Source of the DNA: Carnegiea gigantea | Lineage: Eukaryota > Streptophyta > Magnoliopsida > Caryophyllales > Cactaceae | Length of the DNA: 64,000 bases | Reading direction: 5' to 3' | Assembly: GCA_029747015.1 (NCBI GenBank) | Contig: JAKOGI010000567.1 | Location: forward strand, 213,501 to 277,500 | Part shown: in pieces, positions 59,330 to 64,000 of the stretch | How the letters are laid out: every line of letters starts with the position of its first letter | Numbering within the stretch: position 1 is the first letter of the stretch | Program-made: the position numbers and the translations under genes | Notes under the pieces: generated by a model | Seen by the model: the letters and a program-made list of their open reading frames with translations, nothing else | Told to the model about the DNA's origin: nothing | Database searches by the model: none

Positions 59330-60420
59330 ATAGTCTGAGAGGCCTATGGTGGTGCACTTGCTGGTCATTTTGGTCTTAACAAGACCATGGACATACCTAA
59401 AGAGCATTTCTACTGGCTTAAGATAGCATGTGATGTTCACAAGGTGCTTTTAGTCTGTTCTATATGCCACAAAGTCAAGAGCCAGTTTCACCAAGACCTT
59501 TATACCCCATTGCCCGTACCTATTCAACCCTAGGATGATGTGAGCATGGACTTCATTGTATCTCTCGTTAGGACTCAATGAAGAAAGGATGCCATTATGA
59601 TGATTGTGGACAGATTCTCTAGGATGGCTCACCTTATCCCTTGTCACAGAATTGATGATGTTAGCTACATTGCCGAGTTGTATTTCAAAGAGATCATTAG
59701 GCCCCATGGAGTGCCTAAAACTATTGTCTTTGATCATGACTCTAAGTTCTTATCTCACTTCTGGAGGAGCCTATGGAAGCTATTAGGCACTAAACTTCTG
59801 TTCAGTACAGCCTATCATCCCTAAATTGATGGAAAAATGAAGGTAACTAATTGAACCCTCAACACTTTGCTTAGAGGTTTGGTTAGTAAAAGCTTGAAGG
59901 ATTGGGACTTAAAGCTTCTCATTGTCTCAGTTTACCTATAATAAGGCTCCCTCTTATGCTACCAAACAGTCCCCTTTGAGTGTGGGTATGGAATAAACCC
60001 TTTCACCCTTATTGATTTCCTGCCTATTCCCACTGAATCCAAGGTGAGTTATGAAGCACAGGAGAGGACCAAGGAGATGAAGACACTTCATGAACAGATT
60101 AGAACTCATATTGAGAGAGCAAATGTAGCATACAAGACAAGGGCAAACAAGCATTGCAAGCATATGAAATTCTACCCCAGTGATCTAGTTTGGCTAGATG
60201 TAAGGAAGGAGAGATTTCCTTCCAAGAGGAAGAGTAAGCTTATGGCTAGAGGGGATGGTCCACTCAAGGTCATTTAGAGAATAGGAGACAATGCTTACAA
60301 CCTCCAACTTCTAGGAGACATGGCTGTTTCAGCTACTTTTATTGTAGGTGATCTAAGTCCTTATGTAAAGGACTGTTTTGAAGACCCTTTGGATTTGAGG
60401 GCAAATCCGCCTAAATAAGG
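59330..60420 (+). pseudogene. integrase of element F
   Basis: HFGLNKTMDIPKEHFYWLKI and CSICHKVKSQ (zinc-binding part), VSMDFIVSL (first catalytic Asp), [20 protein letters not shown] then [32 protein letters not shown] (second-Asp region) and IDGKMKVTN, where the catalytic Glu of the usual DGQTEVxN is Lys. It ends with KFYPSDLVWLDVRKERFPSK...GDGPLKV and a LSPY-like tail. No chromodomain follows before the polypurine tract. Multiple stops. Confidence 0.88.
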
Positions 60421-60426
60421 GGAGGT
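60413..60426 (+). other. polypurine tract of element F
   Basis: AAATAAGGGGAGGT directly precedes the 3' LTR (TGATGCAG), the expected primer site for plus-strand synthesis. Confidence 0.8.
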
Positions 60427-61605
60427 TGATGCAGTTCATAGTGATATTGCCTAAGAGAGAGAACGTAATCAAATTTCAAACACTTCATTCCTATCTTTAT
60501 TCTCCTCTAACAATCCAGAACTGGGCACTATTTGGAGCAACATTCTTGGTGGTGTTCCTAAGCTTTCTTATAGGGTGGTCCTACTTTGTTGCACTCCCTA
60601 AGAAGTGTTCCTTTGAAGAGTAAAGTCAATTTTAGTGATCAATCAAGACATTTTGGATAACAGGCCCAAAACAGTAGCTTAGTTTGGGTTACTTTCTGTG
60701 CAGTTTGAAAGAAGTGGCTATTTCTTGACCTTTAACTTGACTTTGATTGATTTTATTATTTGGGGGGATTTCTAACATATTGTACCCTCTCCCATGCTTT
60801 AAAATCATCCCTAAATCAAGTCTAGCTTGAAGAACAACATGAACAAAGTTGATGTTAACCTAAGTTGTCCAAGTTAAAACAAGCTGTTTTGACTTTGTGA
60901 TGGTTTTTGCTACATCAAGAAAACTTCCTCACCTGCCTCCATGCTTGCTTGGTTCCTTAGACATCCAAGAACATAATCATGAAGGTCCTGCAGCTTTTGA
61001 GAGCAATTTAGCTAATAATCAAAGAGAGAGATCTCTCGCTTCACCTAGATTAGCCAGATGCAAAGCAAGATCATATCAGTAGCCTTTTCTCTGTCCCCTA
61101 TCTACAAGTGGGCTTATTTGAATAGCAAATCATGTTCATGCTTAAGCTATTGTAAATTAAGCATAGATTAGCTAGACTCATGCATTGTAATATGCTAGCT
61201 TACTTTCTGTTTAGGAAACAGGAAGTAAGTAAGCTTGATTAAGGGTTTTCTAAGTATTAAGGCAACTCTTCTGGTGGGAAAAAGGCTTAGGCAGGTTATT
61301 TAAAGCCCTCCTCTTGTTGGTTTTAAGCCATAGTTGAATACATTTGCGTAACTCCATTGCTAAACACAAAGTTCTCTCTCAAATCTCACTTAAGAAACTC
61401 TTACTTGCTTGTTAATCTGAGTGGATACCCATAATCAAATTTGGTGGCTTAGTCTTGATGACTGTAGAGGGTGGATTCCTTTTCTAGCTTGGGTGATGGT
61501 CGAGCCTTTAGCCCATTAATATCCGTTGTTCTTGCTGATTAACATTCTGATTCTTCCCAAATTCAAGGAAATCTGTGGTTGAGTTTTGATTGTGCTCATA
61601 CATGA
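60427..61605 (+). repeat. 3' LTR of gypsy element F
   Basis: 1179 bp copy of 54713-55917, starting TGATGCAGTTCATAGTG and ending GTGCTCATACATGA (the usual CA end mutated). The next five bases GCATA pair with GCATG before the 5' LTR (54708-54712) as target-site duplication with one change. Confidence 0.92.
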
Positions 61606-61610
61606 GCATA

Positions 61611-61721
61611 TTTTAGTATGATTCTACATGTTTTGGTATGGTTCAATATATCTCAACTTGATTCACTATGTTTCAGCAATGAGCACTAATATTTCTCATA
61701 AGTCGAAAAAAATGCCCTTAG
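61611..61721 (+). mobile_element. right half of the Tourist-like MITE split by element F
   Basis: Ends TTCTCATAAGTCG...AATGCCCTTAG. Its reverse complement starts CTAAGGGCATTTTTTTCG then ACTTATGAG and continues AGTGCTCATTGCTGAAACAT, closely like 17531-17690. Together with 54555-54712 it gives a MITE of about 270 bp. Confidence 0.78.
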
Positions 61722-61827
61722 TTGAAAAGGAATTATGAGGTGAAATGAAAATTTGATCAAAAATTGATGGAAGAATTCAATGTCATGAACTAGGAGATGG
61801 GCAAATAACAATGTGGGAAGTATTAAG

Positions 61828-62068
61828 TAAAGTTGGGTAATGGGTCGGTTCAGGTTGACCCATTTAATAAACGGGTTAATTTTGTGTTAGCCTTGCAAAT
61901 AGTTTGGATCTATTCAAATTGAAAAATAAAATGTTTTCCAACTAAAATCTAATCGTGTCGACTTCTAATCGAAATCGATTTGGTTCGTTTCGGGCTCGGG
62001 TTTCTCTCAGTAATTTGAGGTCGGGTTTGGGTTGGATTATCTCGTCAAGTCAGACTTGCCAACTCTAG
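61828..62068. mobile_element. small inverted-repeat element (hAT-like?)
   Basis: The left end TAAAGTTGGGTAATGGGTC and right end TTGCCAACTCTA (reverse complement TAGAGTTGGCAA) look like terminal repeats of one element, with GGTTGACCC, GGGTTTGGG and GGGCTCGGG words inside. A second right-type end, TTGCCTAACTCTA, occurs at about 62950-62962, suggesting a related or rearranged copy across 62440-62962. No target duplication found. Confidence 0.5.
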
Positions 62069-64000
62069 TATGAAGGCATAGATCCAAGGCAATTGCAAAA
62101 GAGTAAGAGAGAAAGGGAGGATTGGGGGGGGGGGGGCACTATTTAGAAGAATGGAGCCTTGATTGATTTTATTTTATTTTTTTACTTTTGATTTTGTTGA
62201 GTAGTTGAGTTGTTTCTATTTTACCTTTTTCATAAATAAAGAAATTGATTATGACCTTGGATTGAAAATTGCTTACTTGTCACAATTTGGGTGACCAGAT
62301 TGCGTTTGTACAGTTTACTCAACAACTACAGGTGAGCTGCGTCCAGATCCAGTCGTGTCATACTCGAAATCAAATATGTAGTCAGCAAGCCAAGTTTGTA
62401 TACTCAAATGCCATTTAGGCCTTGGCATGTGCTGGAAGTAAAGCCAGGAGATACGTCAGTTCAGATCAGGTTTGTGTTTGTTTCAAACTTAAATGGGTTG
62501 AGAATTCCTCTACCTGAACCTAATCTATTCATTAAAAGAGTTGAAAAACCTTAACATGTACCCATTTAATTTTTAAACGGATTGATTGCTTAATTACCCA
62601 TTTATCTAACAAACATTTTCAACTAATAGATAATTATATAATGTTAACAATTAAGTTTATGCATCACATTAAATAATCACTCTCTAAAACTCCCTCGATT
62701 CATCATAATTCACAATTTAAAAAATTTTTGTATTCTTAATTATTTAATAAAAAAGGTAAACAGATAAATGACAAATACAAAAATGAGTTGACTTATTTAA
62801 TCCATTTAATTAAACGGGTTAAATAGGTACTTTTTGGTGTCAAGAATCTTGACCCAAACCTAACCCATTTAATTAAATGCGCTGAAAATTTATATCAAAA
62901 CATACTTAACTTGTTGATTCCGAGTTGGTAATCGTGTCGGGTCAACTTTGCCTAACTCTAACTAGAAGTAGGTTGCTACTATTCCAAGACACTCTAATGG
63001 CAATCAAAGTGCAACGAATCAACATTGCCACCCTAATGAGGGTAGACGGAGCTAACATTCCAGTAGTCTGAATGGAGGAGGGGAGAAGGAGAGACGTCAG
63101 AGATGCGAGAGCTATTGACCTTGACATCCTGACGAAAATGATGACAAGGATAAGCTGTAGGACTAGATGAGAGTGCAATGGAGGCATCAGAGAAGCATTA
63201 TAACAGTAGAGAAGAAGGCAAAGAAGCGCAAAGAAGATGAGAGAAGAAGGTGAAAAAGCGCAAGGAAGATGGCGTCAGGATTAGGGTTGAAGGGGAAGTT
63301 GAAGTAGGTTGACGAGCAATGATGTTATGAACATGAACACGGGGTGAAATTGATAATCACATTGAGTTATGTATTGTGTCAGTTGAGCTAATTGAAGTGA
63401 TTGGATGATATGGATATGACCATGTCCAACGAACCTTTCATAGATTCTAACACCAATTGGGTTTGCCATTGAGGCTGACCTCTTCTAAATGGGATACTTC
63501 AAATGCTACATTAATATTAAAGAATTTCATGCGCAACTTCCCATTGTTAGTGGGAGTAACCCAACAGAGTTGCTGTTCTATTTTTTATGGTTAAAATGGG
63601 CTCACTTAATAATATTTTATTCTTTAGTGGCATTTAAGTATTAGATTATTGTATTTGGAAAATTCACTTATTAGTGTTATTTAAATTAACACTTTTCACT
63701 TAATGGTTTTCCTTGCTTGCAAGTGTTACTTTTGTCTCTGGTAGGGTTGCCTTAGAACAAGAGTTAAGGGGTTGGAGGATCTATTCACCCTTGAGCAAAA
63801 GAAAAAGCAGTAGCACTGAAACTTAGCCCTTTCTCTCTCGTTGTTGACCCTTTGCTCCCTCCCCCCCTCTGGTCCTTGCATCTCCCATTCATGCCAACTC
63901 TCTCTCTCTCTCTCTCTCTCGCACGCTTAGTTGCTCTTTCCAGACCTCCAACTTCCATCAATGGAAACAACTAGTGAAGCCCTAAAAAATCACTGACTAA
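62069..64000. other. intergenic right flank, no gene seen
   Basis: No coding region with a domain. It contains a G-run near 62126-62137, a second hAT-like remnant (62440-62962), a (CT)n run at 63899-63921 and a pyrimidine-rich stretch before an ATG at 63961 whose frame stops after 11 codons. It may lead into a gene outside the window, but this cannot be told from here. Confidence 0.45.
63899..63921 (+). repeat. (CT)n microsatellite
   Basis: About 11 CT dinucleotides in a pyrimidine-rich stretch. Confidence 0.9.

Noticed and set aside
63785..63970. Arg/Glu-rich minus-strand frame at the right edge
   Set aside because: Made by the (CT)n repeat read in reverse; no gene evidence.

Overview
This window reads as nuclear DNA of a flowering plant: AT-rich, with very few intact reading frames, one intron-split host gene with GT-AG junctions, and several layers of nested, decayed retrotransposons and small inverted-repeat elements. 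I cannot name the species. Nothing bacterial, viral or plastid is visible, and I see no tRNA, rRNA or CRISPR feature.

The one convincing host gene is a plant RNase H1 (plus strand, coding exons from 44097 to 53812, about 292 residues). An N-terminal RNA/DNA hybrid-binding (viroplasmin-type) domain is encoded by exons 1-2. The catalytic RNase H domain is encoded by exons 6-9 and keeps all four acidic active-site residues. Its 5.5-kb first intron holds a 5'-truncated LINE and a hAT-like element.

Left to right: a MITE (271-680); a degraded Ty3/gypsy element C of Tat type (about 1757-10650) with gag, a protease piece, no pol, and antisense-strand remnants; an ordinary AT-rich stretch; a Ty1/copia remnant D (14.1-16.3 kb); half of a Tourist-like MITE (17531-17690); then a large minus-strand Tat element A. 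A's pol lies at 39.2-42.9 kb and 25.4-26.2 kb, and its plus-strand antisense ORF at 21.3-23.5 kb. A LINE with a clear target-site duplication (20081-21258), a hAT-like element (24049-24740) and a second LTR element B (26193-39238) are inserted in A. B carries gag only, an array of 45-bp repeats, and an inserted solo LTR (34195-37205).

After the RNase H1 gene, a complete but dead gypsy element F (54713-61605; LTRs, PBS, gag-pro-RT-RNH-IN, PPT) sits inside a Tourist-like MITE, splitting it at a near-perfect 5-bp duplication. The right end (61.7-64 kb) has hAT-like remnants and simple repeats.

I did not find an evident new biological system. The most informative items are the RNase H1 splice choices, the reconstructable insertion order, the antisense ORF of the Tat element, and the 15-residue periodic repeat array of element B.
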